Notes under the pieces: model-generated
What the model was told of the DNA's origin: nothing
Seen by the model: the letters and a program-made list of their open reading frames with translations, nothing else
Database searches by the model: none
In this document: one piece after another, positions 7,622 to 13,800 of the stretch
Position numbering within the stretch: position 1 is the first letter of the stretch
Layout: each line of letters starts with the position of its first letter
Position numbers and translations under genes: made by a program
NCBI GenBank assembly: GCA_902773445.1
Contig: CACYEU010000010.1
Span: 1-14,243 of the forward strand
DNA length: 14,243 nt
Source of the DNA: an uncultured Lachnospiraceae bacterium
Lineage (GTDB): Bacteria; Bacillota; Clostridia; Lachnospirales; Lachnospiraceae
Reading direction: 5' to 3'

Positions 7622-7631
7622 CGAATCCTCC

Positions 7632-9224
7632 TTAAGCTTTACCGAATTCCGAAAGCTCTAATCCTTCATTCCGATCGAGCGTCATTCCGACGCTCCAGTC
7701 GTGGACAAACAGCAAAAGCGGTCTGCCTTTAAGGTCTTTGACCTTCTTCATATCGCTTGTTCCGGTGATCTTGTCAAGATCAGTCTGACTGCTCTCGATC
7801 CACCGGATCGTCGTATACGGAAGAGACTCCATATGGATATCTACATTGTACTCATTTTTCAGTCTGTACGCAAGCACATCGAACTGCAAAACACCGACGA
7901 CTCCGACGATGATTTCCTCCATTCCGCCCTTCAGTTCCTGGAAGATCTGAATCGCTCCTTCCTGGGCGATCTGGTTGATTCCTTTCATGAACTGTTTGCG
8001 CTTCATCGTGTCATCCTGGCGGACTCTCGCGAAGTGTTCCGGCGAGAACGTCGGGATCCCCTCATAGGAGAAATGCTCATCCGATGTTGTGATCGTATCG
8101 CCGATCGAATAGATGCCGGGATCGAAAATGCCGATGATATCTCCTCCGTAAGCTTCCTCGATGATCGTCCTCTTCTCCGCCATCATCTGCTGCGGCTGTG
8201 AGAGTCTCACTTCACGGTCACCCTGCACATGCCAGGCTTTCATGCCGGCGGTAAACTTACCGGAACAGATGCGCATGAACGCGATCCTGTCGCGGTGTGC
8301 CTTGTTCATATTGGCCTGGATTTTGAAAACAAAAGCCGAGAATTCCTGTTCCTTCATGGGATCAATGCTGCCGGCATCGCTGGTGCGCGGAAGCGGTTCG
8401 GTCGACATCTGAAGAAAATGCTCCAGAAATGTCTGTACGCCGAAATTGGTCAGCGCCGACCCGAAGAAAACCGGTGAAAGCTTTCCGGCTCTGATCGCCT
8501 CAAGGTCATATTCACTGCCTGCGCCGTCCTGCAGCTCGATCTCTTCCTCAAGCTGTTCAAGCTGATCGGCATCGATCCGTTCTCTGATCGACGGATCGGA
8601 CAAAGCAATCATTTCGCACCGGCCCATCACCGAGCCTTTTCTGGTATCGGAGAACAGTTCGACCTCTTTTGTCTGACGGTCATAGACGCCTCTGAACCGC
8701 TTACCTGAGCCGATCGGCCAGTTGACCGGGCATGTCGCGATCCCGAGTTCTTTTTCGATATCGTCGAGCAGATCAAATGTATCAAGCGCATCCCGGTCCA
8801 GCTTGTTGATAAACGTAAAGACCGGTATCCCCCTCATACCGCAGACTTTAAACAGTTTTCTGGTCTGAGCCTCGACGCCCTTCGAGCCGTCGATCACCAT
8901 GACAGCACAGTCGGCTGCCATCAGTGTTCTGTAGGTATCCTCGGAGAAATCCTGGTGTCCTGGCGTATCAAGAATATTGACATGAAAACCGTCATAAGCA
9001 AACTGAAGGACAGAGGAAGTCACTGAGATTCCTCTCTCCTTCTCGATTTGCATCCAGTCGGAGACCGCGTGTTTCGCGGTCGCCTTGCCTTTGACCGACC
9101 CTGCCGTATTCAGCACGCCTCCGTAGAGGAGAAACTTTTCGGTCAGGGTCGTCTTACCGGCATCCGGATGAGAGATGATCGCAAATGTCCTGCGCGTTTT
9201 AATTTCATCAAAGACACTTGCCAT
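7632..9224 (-). CDS. prfC: Peptide chain release factor 3 (RF3)
   Basis: RF3 is a translational GTPase that removes RF1/RF2 from the ribosome after peptide release. The 530-residue length matches the family (about 529). The GTPase motifs are G1 SHPDAGKTT (18-26), the switch region RGISVTSS (64-71), G3 DTPGH (86-90) and G4 NKLD (140-143), followed by translation-factor beta-barrel domains. WMQIEKERGIS and GVVGVLQFDVLAYRL are characteristic of RF3 rather than EF-G or TypA. The ATG at 9224 is 5 bp after the pnp stop. No good Shine-Dalgarno site sits at normal distance (AAGGA is about 17 nt away), so translation may depend on ribosomes finishing pnp. It is followed after 10 bp by the asp23-family gene. 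Confidence 0.96.
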   Translation of the reverse strand: MASVFDEIKTRRTFAIISHPDAGKTTLTEKFLLYGGVLNTAGSVKGKATAKHAVSDWMQIEKERGISVTSSVLQFAYDGFHVNILDTPGHQDFSEDTYRTLMAADCAVMVIDGSKGVEAQTRKLFKVCGMRGIPVFTFINKLDRDALDTFDLLDDIEKELGIATCPVNWPIGSGKRFRGVYDRQTKEVELFSDTRKGSVMGRCEMIALSDPSIRERIDADQLEQLEEEIELQDGAGSEYDLEAIRAGKLSPVFFGSALTNFGVQTFLEHFLQMSTEPLPRTSDAGSIDPMKEQEFSAFVFKIQANMNKAHRDRIAFMRICSGKFTAGMKAWHVQGDREVRLSQPQQMMAEKRTIIEEAYGGDIIGIFDPGIYSIGDTITTSDEHFSYEGIPTFSPEHFARVRQDDTMKRKQFMKGINQIAQEGAIQIFQELKGGMEEIIVGVVGVLQFDVLAYRLKNEYNVDIHMESLPYTTIRWIESSQTDLDKITGTSDMKKVKDLKGRPLLLFVHDWSVGMTLDRNEGLELSEFGKA

Positions 9225-9229
9225 CGGAG

Positions 9230-11314
9230 TTATTTCACATCCTTGATTGAGAAGCTCATGCGTCCGAGACGGTCTTTGCCGAGGCAGACGACCTTCACAT
9301 GATCGCCGAGTGTCAGCACGTCTTCGACACGGCGGATCCGCTGCTTCGCGATCTTCGAAATATGCACCATGCCTTCTTTGCCCGGCGCGAATTCGATAAA
9401 TGCTCCGAATTCCTTGATTGACACAACAGTTCCTTCAAGTAGCTGTCCTTCTTCGAAATCGGTATTGATCACTTCGATATACTTGCGGGCTTTTTCCATG
9501 TTGGCCGCATCGGTGCCGCAGATAAAGACTGAACCGTCTTCCTCGATATCGATCTTGACATCGCAGCGGTCGATGATCTCGTTGATATTCTTGCCGCGCT
9601 GACCGACGACTTCGCCGATCTTATCCTCGTCGATCGTCATCTGAATGATCTTCGGAGCATATTCATTGACAGAATCACGCGGCTTGTCGATTGCCTTCGC
9701 CATGACTTCGTCGAGGATATAATCGCGCGCTTCGTGAGTGCGGCGGATCGCTTCCTCAACGATCGGGCGTGTCAGGCCGTGGATCTTGATATCCATCTGG
9801 ATCGCCGTGATGCCTTTGTGCGTTCCGGCCACCTTAAAGTCCATATCGCCGAAGAAATCCTCAAGACCCTGGATATCGGTCAGAACCAGATAATCGTCAT
9901 CAGTCTCGCCTGTAACAAGTCCGCAGGAGATGCCGGCCACCGGTGCTTTGGTCGGAACGCCGGCCGCCATCAGCGCCATGCTTGACGCACAGACAGAAGC
10001 CTGTGATGTCGATCCGTTTGACTCAAATGTCTCAGACACGCTTCTGATCGCGTACGGAAAATCTTCCACTGACGGAAGCACAGGGATCAAAGCTTTTTCG
10101 GCAAGAGCGCCGTGCCCGATCTCGCGTCGTCCCGGTCCTCTTGACGGACGGGTCTCACCGACTGAGTATGACGGGAAATTGTACTGGTGCATATAACGCT
10201 TCGTCGTAAAGGTCAGGTCAAGGCCGTCAATACGCTGTGCCTCGGAAACCGGCGCCAGAGTGACGACGTTGCAGATCTGTGTCTGGCCGCGCGTAAACAT
10301 TGCTGAGCCGTGGACACGCGGGATCAGATCGACTTCGGCTGCAAGCGGTCTGATCTCATCGATCTTGCGTCCGTCCGGGCGCTTGTGATCCTTTAAGATC
10401 ATCTTGCGGACCGTCTTCTTCTGATAGTTGTAGATCGCAGTATCAAGCGCTGCAAGATACTCTTCATTATCGGCAAATTTCTCGGAAAGCTCTTCCGTGA
10501 TCGCCTCGATATTGGCATCGCGCACCTGCTTCTCATCGGCAAATACAGCTTCTTCCATGCGCTCAGCCGGAACTGCGCTCACGATCGCTTCCTCAAGCCC
10601 TTCGGGCATCGTTACGTGCTCATACTCATGCTTTTCCTTGCCGCATTCAGCAACGATCTTGCTGAAGAATTCAATGATTTGAATATTCTGATCATGGGCA
10701 AGATAGATCGCTTCGATCATCTTGTCGTCGGAGACTTCATTCGCTCCGGCTTCGATCATGATGACCTTCTCGGCAGTCGACGCAACCGTCAGCTTCAGAT
10801 CAGACTCATTTCTCTGATCGGTCGTCGGGTTGACGATCAGTTCATCACCGATAAGACCGATCTGTGTTGCCGCGATCGGGCCGTCAAACGGGATATCAGA
10901 GATCGATGTCGCAAGTGCTGATCCGAGCATGGCAACCAGTTCAGGCGCGCAGTCCGGGTCGACTGACATGACCAGATTCTCCAGTGTGACATCGTTGCGG
11001 TAATCCTTCGGGAACAGCGGCCGCATCGGACGGTCGATCACGCGGTCTGTCAGGACAGCGTTCTCAGAAGGTCTCCCCTCGCGTTTCAGGAATCCGCCCG
11101 GCACTTTGCCGACTGCGTACATGCGCTCGCTGTACTCAACCGAGAGAGGGAAAAAGTCGATCCCTTCGCGCGGTTTTTTCGAAGCGGTCGATGTGCAAAG
11201 CAGCGTCGTATCGCCATACTGCATCAGCACAGCGCCGTTCGCCTGCGCAGCTACGCGGCCGACATCGACTCTGAGAGTCCTGCCGGCAAGATCCATTTCA
11301 TACCTTTTGTACAT
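9230..11314 (-). CDS. pnp: Polyribonucleotide nucleotidyltransferase (PNPase)
   Basis: PNPase degrades RNA 3' to 5' by phosphorolysis and can add tails in reverse; it forms a trimeric ring. The 694 residues comprise two RNase PH domains (about 1-210 and 305-540), a linking helical domain, a KH domain (about 555-615, GxxG loop GQRG at 571-574) and an S1 domain (about 622-692, GTVVSIKEFGAFIEF). Active-site features in the second core are ESNGSTSQAS (431-440) and FFGDMDFKVAGT (487-498), with the conserved acidic residues present. The ATG at 11314 has an AAAGGAG site 6 nt upstream. It lies downstream of rpsO, as in many bacteria, separated by about 107 bp containing a strong hairpin. No promoter was seen in that gap, so rpsO-pnp co-transcription is likely. 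Confidence 0.98.
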   Translation of the reverse strand: MYKRYEMDLAGRTLRVDVGRVAAQANGAVLMQYGDTTLLCTSTASKKPREGIDFFPLSVEYSERMYAVGKVPGGFLKREGRPSENAVLTDRVIDRPMRPLFPKDYRNDVTLENLVMSVDPDCAPELVAMLGSALATSISDIPFDGPIAATQIGLIGDELIVNPTTDQRNESDLKLTVASTAEKVIMIEAGANEVSDDKMIEAIYLAHDQNIQIIEFFSKIVAECGKEKHEYEHVTMPEGLEEAIVSAVPAERMEEAVFADEKQVRDANIEAITEELSEKFADNEEYLAALDTAIYNYQKKTVRKMILKDHKRPDGRKIDEIRPLAAEVDLIPRVHGSAMFTRGQTQICNVVTLAPVSEAQRIDGLDLTFTTKRYMHQYNFPSYSVGETRPSRGPGRREIGHGALAEKALIPVLPSVEDFPYAIRSVSETFESNGSTSQASVCASSMALMAAGVPTKAPVAGISCGLVTGETDDDYLVLTDIQGLEDFFGDMDFKVAGTHKGITAIQMDIKIHGLTRPIVEEAIRRTHEARDYILDEVMAKAIDKPRDSVNEYAPKIIQMTIDEDKIGEVVGQRGKNINEIIDRCDVKIDIEEDGSVFICGTDAANMEKARKYIEVINTDFEEGQLLEGTVVSIKEFGAFIEFAPGKEGMVHISKIAKQRIRRVEDVLTLGDHVKVVCLGKDRLGRMSFSIKDVK

Positions 11315-11374
11315 TTCTTACTCCTTTTCTTCTTCTTTTCTTCTACTCTTCTACATCTCACATCTATTACGCTG

Positions 11375-11403
11375 AAAGGGGTTGGCAGGATGCCAACCCC
11401 TTT
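11375..11403 (-). terminator. Perfect 13-bp hairpin between rpsO and pnp (weak terminator or processing site)
   Basis: AAAGGGGTTGGCA (11375-11387) and TGCCAACCCCTTT (11391-11403) pair perfectly around a 3-nt loop. The element is near-symmetric, so it forms on either strand. On the minus strand it begins 18 nt after the rpsO stop. After the stem comes CAGCGTAAT, so there is no free U-tract beyond the three bases inside the stem. Efficient intrinsic termination is therefore doubtful. Partial termination, a stabilising 3' end for rpsO mRNA, or a processing stem ahead of pnp, as with the RNase III site of E. coli pnp, all fit. Confidence 0.65.
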
Positions 11404-11421
11404 ACAATCGGTATTAATAAA

Positions 11422-11688
11422 TCAGCGGCGAAGACCGAGCTTCGCAATCAAAGCACGATACCTCTCGATATCCCTGCTCTTCAGATATGCAAGCATGCCG
11501 CGTCTCTGACCGACCATCTTGAGAAGGCCGCGTCTTGAATGATGATCTTTCGGATTTGCCTTAAAGTGCTCATTCAGATCGTTGATTCTTGCAGTCAGGA
11601 TCGCAACCTGAACTTCCGGTGAACCCGTATCGCCTTCAGTACGTCCGAATTCTTTGATGATCTCTTCTTTTCTCTCTTTTGTAATCAT
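11422..11688 (-). CDS. rpsO: 30S ribosomal protein S15
   Basis: S15 is a primary 16S rRNA-binding protein of the small subunit platform and forms bridge contacts with the 50S subunit. The 88-residue length is canonical. The conserved region [16 protein letters not shown] motif appears as [18 protein letters not shown] (18-35), followed by [15 protein letters not shown] (49-63) and the LLAYL-type end of the fold as [18 protein letters not shown] (64-81). The ATG at 11688 was chosen because GGAGG lies 7 nt upstream and it gives the standard N-terminus MITKERK; reading upstream would add 22 unrelated residues from the leader. It has its own promoter (11786-11814) and a structured leader that may be an S15 autoregulatory site. 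pnp follows. Confidence 0.97.
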   Translation of the reverse strand: MITKERKEEIIKEFGRTEGDTGSPEVQVAILTARINDLNEHFKANPKDHHSRRGLLKMVGQRRGMLAYLKSRDIERYRALIAKLGLRR

Positions 11689-11780
11689 TGTTATACCTCC
11701 ATGAAATCTTTTGAAATCGCCTGACACCCGGCGGCGGTGGAGTCTTCCGTCCACGCGAGTGTCGGTTTCGTTACACAGCT
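11689..11780 (-). promoter_or_regulatory. Structured rpsO 5' leader, candidate S15 autoregulatory site
   Basis: About 90 nt separate the inferred rpsO transcription start from the ATG. On the minus strand, GACAC (11763-11759) can pair with GTGTC (11727-11723), enclosing an inner stem GTGGA (11754-11750) with TCCAC (11741-11737) around an 8-nt loop. G/C-rich strands flank the inner stem. S15 represses its own mRNA through leader structures in several bacterial groups (E. coli, Geobacillus), so this is a natural candidate. The stems are visible; binding by S15 is inferred from gene context only. Confidence 0.5.
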
Positions 11781-11785
11781 TTACA

Positions 11786-11814
11786 ATATTAACAAAAAAT
11801 CAAGCTTCCGTCAA
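11786..11814 (-). promoter_or_regulatory. Sigma-A-type promoter for rpsO-pnp and downstream genes
   Basis: On the minus strand, the -35 box TTGACG (11809-11814) and -10 box TAATAT (11786-11791) are separated by exactly 17 nt, including a T-tract. Transcription should begin near 11779, about 90 nt before rpsO. It is the only strong promoter recognised upstream of the long minus-strand cluster. The -35 box begins only 7 nt after the glnS stop codon. Confidence 0.8.
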
Positions 11815-11821
11815 GCGTTTG

Positions 11822-13489
11822 TCATTTAGGGAGCCTGAAACTGCTCTTCATTGAAACAATGCGGTTGAAAACAGGTCTTTCCGGTGTCGAATCTTTCGCA
11901 TCGACCGTGAAATAACCTTTCCTGACAAACTGGAAACTGTCGTAGGCTTTCAGTTCTCCGAAAGCCGGCTCAAGGCGCGCGTGTTTCATTTCTGTCAGAG
12001 AATCAGGATTCAGATTAAGAGAGCCATCCTCATTGTAGACCCCCTTCTCTTCGTCGATAATATTCTCATAGAGACGAACTGTCGCCTCGATCGACTCATT
12101 GGCCGGGACCCAGTGGATCGTGCCTTTGACTTTGCGTCCGGTAAATCCGCTTCCGCTCTTTGTCTCCGGATCATAGGTCGCGTGCACGACTGTAACGTTG
12201 CCGTTCTCGTCTTTCTCGCAGCCTGTACATTTGACAAAATACGCGTTCATCAGCCGGACTTCGTTGCCCGGAAACATTCTGAAATACTTTTTCGGAGGTT
12301 CTTCCATGAAATCTTCGCGTTCGATGTAGAGTTCGCGTGAGAAGGTCAGCAGGCGCTCTCCGAGTTCTTCGTTCTCCTTGTTGTTGATGATCGGCAGCTG
12401 TTCGGTCTGTCCTTCGGGATAATTGTCGATCACGAGTTTGACCGGATCGATGACCGCCATCATGCGTTTCTTTTTCATTTTCAGATCTTCCCGGATACAG
12501 TATTCGAGCATCGCATAGTCAGTCGATGAATTACTCTTTGAAATGCCGCACATTTCGATGAACATCCGGATCGCTTCAGGCGTATAGCCGCGGCGTTTCA
12601 GGCCGGCGATCGATACGAGACGCGGGTCATCCCATCCGTCGACGATCCCTTCCTCGACCAGTTTTTTGATATATCGTTTTCCGGTCACAACATTCGTCAG
12701 GTAAAGCTTGGCAAATTCGATCTGGCGCGGAGCCGGATCGCATTCGCACTCTCTGACGACCCAGTCATAGAGAGGTCTGTGATCCTCAAATTCAAGTGTG
12801 CACAGCGAATGCGTGACACCTTCTATTGCATCCTCAAGCGGATGGGCAAAATCATACATCGGGTAAACGCACCATTTGTCTCCCTGCCTGTGGTGGCTGA
12901 CATGCGCGACACGGTAAATCACCGGATCACGCATATTGATATTCGGCGATGCCATGTCGATCTTCGCGCGCAACACCATCGCTCCGTCTTCAACTTCGCC
13001 GGAGCGCATCTTTTCAAACAGGTCAAGGTTTTCTTCAACCGGTCTGTCACGGTAAGGACTGTTTGTCCCCGGTTCCGTCAGTGTTCCGCGTGTCGCCCGG
13101 ATCTCGTCCGCCGACAGTTCACAGACATAAGCTTTTCCTTTTCTGATCAGCTTGAGCGCATATTCATAGAATCTTTCAAAATAATCGGACGCAAAATACA
13201 GCCGGTCGCCGTAATCAGCGCCGAGCCATTCAACATCAGCCTTGATCGATTCAACGAATTCGTCTTTTTCTTTGGTCGGATTCGTATCGTCAAAGCGTAG
13301 GTTGAATTTGCCGCCGTATTCCTCTGCGACCATTGAGTTCAGCAGGATCGACTTCGCATGCCCGATATGAAGATAGCCGTTTGGTTCGGGCGGGAAACGT
13401 GTCATCACATGATCATAGACGCCTTCTGCCAGATCGCGGTCGATTTCCTGTTCAATAAAGTGTTTTGATTTCTTTTCGGTGGTTTCCAT
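11822..13489 (-). CDS. glnS: Glutaminyl-tRNA synthetase
   Basis: GlnRS is a class Ic synthetase that charges tRNA-Gln with glutamine directly. At 555 residues it is almost identical in length to the E. coli enzyme (554). The HIGH motif is [15 protein letters not shown] (33-47), followed by [10 protein letters not shown] (65-74), DGWDDPR (284-290), CIREDLK and [17 protein letters not shown] before the C-terminal anticodon-binding barrels; it ends [15 protein letters not shown]. Where E. coli has the KMSKS-like VMSKR, this protein has VTGKR (268-272), a degenerate signature. GluRS is excluded by the GlnRS-type core and C-terminal barrels. The ATG at 13489 has GGAG about 11 nt upstream; a TTG 21 bp earlier is less likely. 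It has its own promoter, facing that of tRNA-Thr; no T-box was recognised. Confidence 0.96.
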   Translation of the reverse strand: METTEKKSKHFIEQEIDRDLAEGVYDHVMTRFPPEPNGYLHIGHAKSILLNSMVAEEYGGKFNLRFDDTNPTKEKDEFVESIKADVEWLGADYGDRLYFASDYFERFYEYALKLIRKGKAYVCELSADEIRATRGTLTEPGTNSPYRDRPVEENLDLFEKMRSGEVEDGAMVLRAKIDMASPNINMRDPVIYRVAHVSHHRQGDKWCVYPMYDFAHPLEDAIEGVTHSLCTLEFEDHRPLYDWVVRECECDPAPRQIEFAKLYLTNVVTGKRYIKKLVEEGIVDGWDDPRLVSIAGLKRRGYTPEAIRMFIEMCGISKSNSSTDYAMLEYCIREDLKMKKKRMMAVIDPVKLVIDNYPEGQTEQLPIINNKENEELGERLLTFSRELYIEREDFMEEPPKKYFRMFPGNEVRLMNAYFVKCTGCEKDENGNVTVVHATYDPETKSGSGFTGRKVKGTIHWVPANESIEATVRLYENIIDEEKGVYNEDGSLNLNPDSLTEMKHARLEPAFGELKAYDSFQFVRKGYFTVDAKDSTPERPVFNRIVSMKSSFRLPK

Positions 13490-13547
13490 ACAAATAGCAG
13501 CTCCTGTCAACTCTGATAAACACGCGTGCGAATAACCTGATAAGTCA

Positions 13548-13576
13548 TTGACACTCTTTCCGAATTATTGTATATT
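13548..13576 (+). promoter_or_regulatory. Promoter for tRNA-Thr
   Basis: A consensus -35 box TTGACA (13548-13553) and a near-consensus -10 box TATATT (13571-13576) are separated by 17 nt. The predicted start is near 13583, about 43 nt before the tRNA. This is a strong stable-RNA-type promoter. It is interleaved with the glnS promoter on the other strand. Confidence 0.8.
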
Positions 13577-13595
13577 ATTTTTGTTACGTCGGCAA
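13567..13595 (-). promoter_or_regulatory. Promoter for glnS
   Basis: On the minus strand, TTGCCG (13590-13595) and TACAAT (13567-13572) are 17 nt apart, predicting a start near 13560 and a leader of about 70 nt before glnS. The -10 box shares two bases with the -10 box of the oppositely directed tRNA-Thr promoter. The -35 box is also one arm of an inverted repeat, CGGCAA/TTGCCG (13590-13595 and 13610-13615). Confidence 0.65.
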
Positions 13596-13615
13596 TAGCA
13601 ACACTCACGTTGCCG
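13590..13615. repeat. Inverted repeat in the glnS/tRNA-Thr promoter region
   Basis: CGGCAA (13590-13595) and TTGCCG (13610-13615) are perfect inverted 6-mers separated by 14 bp. A nested pair, GCAAC (13598-13602) and GTTGC (13609-13613), gives an alternative fold. One arm is the -35 box of glnS, so the element could be an operator. Equally, it could fold in the tRNA precursor leader. Function is unknown. Confidence 0.45.
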
Positions 13616-13625
13616 ATCGGTGGCT

Positions 13626-13698
13626 GCTCCCTTGGCACAGTCGGTAGCGCGCATCCATGGTAAGGATGAGGTCGCCAGTTCGAGTCTGGCAGGGAGCT
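13626..13698 (+). tRNA. tRNA-Thr(GGT)
   Basis: The 73-nt cloverleaf has a 7-bp acceptor stem (GCTCCCT with AGGGAGC), an anticodon stem CATCC/GGATG with loop ATGGTAA giving anticodon GGT (reads ACC and ACU), a 5-nt variable loop and a T stem GCCAG/CTGGC with loop TTCGAGT. The anticodon arm closely resembles tRNA-Thr(GGU) of other bacteria. The D stem (GCAC with GCGC) has one A-C mismatch at positions 12-23. The discriminator base is T, and no CCA end is encoded, so CCA must be added by tRNA nucleotidyltransferase. It stands alone with its own promoter and terminator, opposite in direction to glnS. Confidence 0.95.
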
Positions 13699-13700
13699 TC

Positions 13701-13740
13701 AACCCCCTTCGGATTTTTCTGTTTTGGGGGTTTCCTTTTG
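13701..13740 (+). terminator. Probable terminator after tRNA-Thr
   Basis: AACCCCC (13701-13707) pairs perfectly with GGGGGTT (13726-13732) around an 18-nt loop, and a T-rich tail (TTTCCTTTT) overlaps and follows the stem. It begins 2 nt after the mature tRNA end. The large loop and interrupted T-tract make it less than ideal, but position and tail fit an intrinsic terminator. Confidence 0.6.
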
Positions 13741-13749
13741 CTAAGAATG

Positions 13750-13758
13750 TGATATATT
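13750..13758 (+). promoter_or_regulatory. Extended -10 promoter for the TetR-family gene
   Basis: TGATATATT is an extended -10 element (TG, one base, then TATATT at 13753-13758). A weak -35-like TTTCCT lies 16 nt upstream, inside the T-rich tail of the tRNA terminator. Predicted start is near 13765, giving a leader of 20-35 nt. No clear palindromic operator for the regulator was recognised here. Confidence 0.45.
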
Positions 13759-13785
13759 ATTAACAGAAACGTGTGGTGTACGATG

Positions 13786-13792
13786 AAAGGAG
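13786..13792 (+). promoter_or_regulatory. Shine-Dalgarno site favouring a TTG start for the TetR gene
   Basis: AAAGGAG is followed 8 nt later by TTG at 13801. An in-frame ATG at 13783 overlaps this site and has no purine-rich sequence of its own upstream, so the TTG is the more probable start; a 6-residue longer product from the ATG remains possible. Confidence 0.6.
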
Positions 13793-13800
13793 TTCTTAAA

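Noticed and set aside
7701..8201. 166-codon + strand open frame opposite prfC
   Set aside because: Fully antisense to the conserved RF3 coding sequence, with no recognisable domain or initiation site.
11689..11754. N-terminal extension of S15 by 22 residues
   Set aside because: It translates the structured leader; S15 is always about 88-89 residues and the ATG at 11688 has GGAGG 7 nt upstream.
12779..13300. 173-codon + strand open frame opposite glnS
   Set aside because: Antisense to the catalytic domain of GlnRS; no motif and no promoter or ribosome-binding site seen.
13490..13560. T-box leader for glnS
   Set aside because: The leader is only about 70 nt, with no recognisable T-box consensus or specifier stem. 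A 7-bp direct repeat (CTGATAA at 13513 and 13537) was seen but is too short to interpret.
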